From JACPTG01 sp964504135 (GTDB lineage Archaea; Nanobdellota; Nanobdellia; Woesearchaeales; UBA10216), in contig CAZDCW010000025.1 of assembly GCA_964504135.1 (NCBI GenBank), positions 1-20,156 on the forward strand: DNA of 20,156 nucleotides, in the 5' to 3' direction. The position numbers and the translations under genes were made by a program. Shown here in pieces: positions 19,566 to 20,156 of the stretch (position 1 is its first letter; each line of letters begins with the position of its first letter). The notes beneath the pieces were generated by a model that did no database searches, had not been told where the DNA came from, and was given only the letters and a program-made list of their open reading frames with translations.

Positions 19566-19988
19566 TTAGTGCAGGTCCCTTGGCATGACCAAGGTAACAA
19601 CTGACATGGGGACAGCATCCCCCAGCTCAGCCGCTTGGGCGAGAGCCTCCAGGGCGCTGCCAAGAGTTGGCCGCGAGCCGTCAGGGTTCTGTGGGGAATT
19701 CGCCGCAATTTCCGGGTCACGGTAAACTCCTACGTGGCCATCTGCGTACCTGTCAGCAGCGCCCAAAGGAACGTAAGAGCCTAATACACGCCGACCTCCA
19801 ACAGATTCCACAGACTGCACCAGCGGCGGGCCAACCTGGTCGCTCCCGCTAATGTCCTTTGAGCCGAACTGGGCATTCTTAACCCACACCGTGCCAAGGT
19901 GGTCTGGGGACAAACCGCAGGCATATGCCCTCGCCAACCGGGGAAACCCAGCCGCAGCCTCATTGTAATGCTGTGTCTGATAAACCAT
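19566..19988 (-). CDS. Protein of unknown function with Shine-Dalgarno leader
   Basis: Not recognised. The 140-residue soluble protein is glycine-, alanine- and aspartate-rich, with stretches such as GSKDISGSDQVGPP and LGSALEALAQAAELGDAVP. There are no membrane segments and no clear catalytic motif. Unlike most genes here it has a strong Shine-Dalgarno site, GGAGGTG (minus strand, 19996-20002), 7 nt before ATG 19988, and a TATA-like AATAAAAAG near 20035 that would give a leader of about 20 nt. Confidence 0.6.
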   Translation of the reverse strand: MVYQTQHYNEAAAGFPRLARAYACGLSPDHLGTVWVKNAQFGSKDISGSDQVGPPLVQSVESVGGRRVLGSYVPLGAADRYADGHVGVYRDPEIAANSPQNPDGSRPTLGSALEALAQAAELGDAVPMSVVTLVMPRDLH

Positions 19989-19995
19989 AGCCCAA

Positions 19996-20002
19996 CACCT
20001 CC
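19996..20002 (-). promoter_or_regulatory. Strong Shine-Dalgarno site
   Basis: GGAGGTG on the minus strand, 7 nt before ATG 19988. It fixes that start and contrasts with the leaderless genes around it. Confidence 0.6.
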
Positions 20003-20128
20003 AAAAAATCAGCTATGGCTTTGGCAAGCTGAATAAAAAGGTTACTATATGGTCTATATACCAGCTTCCACTCGCCAAATAACAATATGACATCCGCCTG
20101 CTGCTAAAATAGTAAATGACGGAGTCGA

Positions 20129-20156
20129 ATGTCACTCACCCACACAGACCGCAACC
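20129..20156 (+). CDS. Possible gene start cut by the window edge
   Basis: An ATG at 20129 opens a frame MSLTHTDRN that runs off the window. A TATA-like TAAAATAG is centred about 23 nt upstream. Nine codons are too few to judge coding character. The spacer before it (20003-20128) otherwise holds only the promoter region of the minus-strand gene. Confidence 0.25.

Noticed and set aside
1..20156. CRISPR array or insertion sequence
   Set aside because: No regularly spaced repeats, transposase frame or terminal inverted repeats were seen; the intein is the only mobile element found.

Overview
This window is archaeal, most likely a small-genome DPANN-type lineage. It carries an Orc1/Cdc6 replication initiator, a Hel308-family helicase with an intein, a PIN–VirB11-like-ATPase–KH protein, an archaeal-style seryl-tRNA synthetase, and tRNA genes without encoded CCA, two of them split by bulge-helix-bulge introns at non-anticodon positions. 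Almost every gene or divergent pair has a TATA box centred 25-28 bp before its start codon, so most mRNAs look leaderless. I used this spacing to choose starts. The lineage below domain level is inference.

Layout. 1-2988: cdc6 (minus) diverges from a glycerol-3-phosphate-dehydrogenase-like gene, followed by an FHA-like protein. 2992-4601: serS diverges from a two-helix membrane protein, the two sharing one TATA box. 4602-6793: an orphan HicB-like protein and the PIN-ATPase-KH protein (both minus). 6845-7678: a structured RNA element (copy A), a small membrane protein and an intron-containing tRNA-Asn. 7680-9029: a membrane protein and a proteasome-like Ntn-hydrolase (minus) diverge, through a symmetric promoter, from a frameshifted small ORF. 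9068-10313: tRNA-Ile, a YqeG/GEP4-like HAD phosphatase and a methyltransferase, all one way. 10321-10457: a class II tRNA (minus) with a 53-nt T-loop intron and an odd anticodon loop. 10677-14604: the C-terminal part of Hel308 with a 513-residue intein, then an IMPase-like gene. 14610-15230: VapBC. 15253-16501: an RsuA/RluB-type pseudouridine synthase and a SpoIIM-like membrane protein. 16543-17790: a lipoprotein serpin. 17889-18968: a YgiT zinc-finger/AbrB-like protein, the second copy (B) of the structured RNA element and a Yip1-like membrane protein. 18965-20156: a coiled-coil protein, an unknown protein, and possibly the first codons of another gene.

Genes that may work together: the GpsA-like enzyme and the HAD phosphatase both fit handling of sn-glycerol-3-phosphate or phosphatidylglycerophosphate, which is unusual for an archaeon. 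The proteasome-like hydrolase and the frameshifted ORF opposite it share a promoter built around a perfect 10-bp inverted repeat. The most notable items are the duplicated structured RNA (6905-7017 and 18192-18322), the class II tRNA with a T-loop intron and GAA/C33 anticodon loop, the 17-nt D-loop intron in tRNA-Asn, and a Hel308 that begins exactly at its second RecA domain behind its own promoter.
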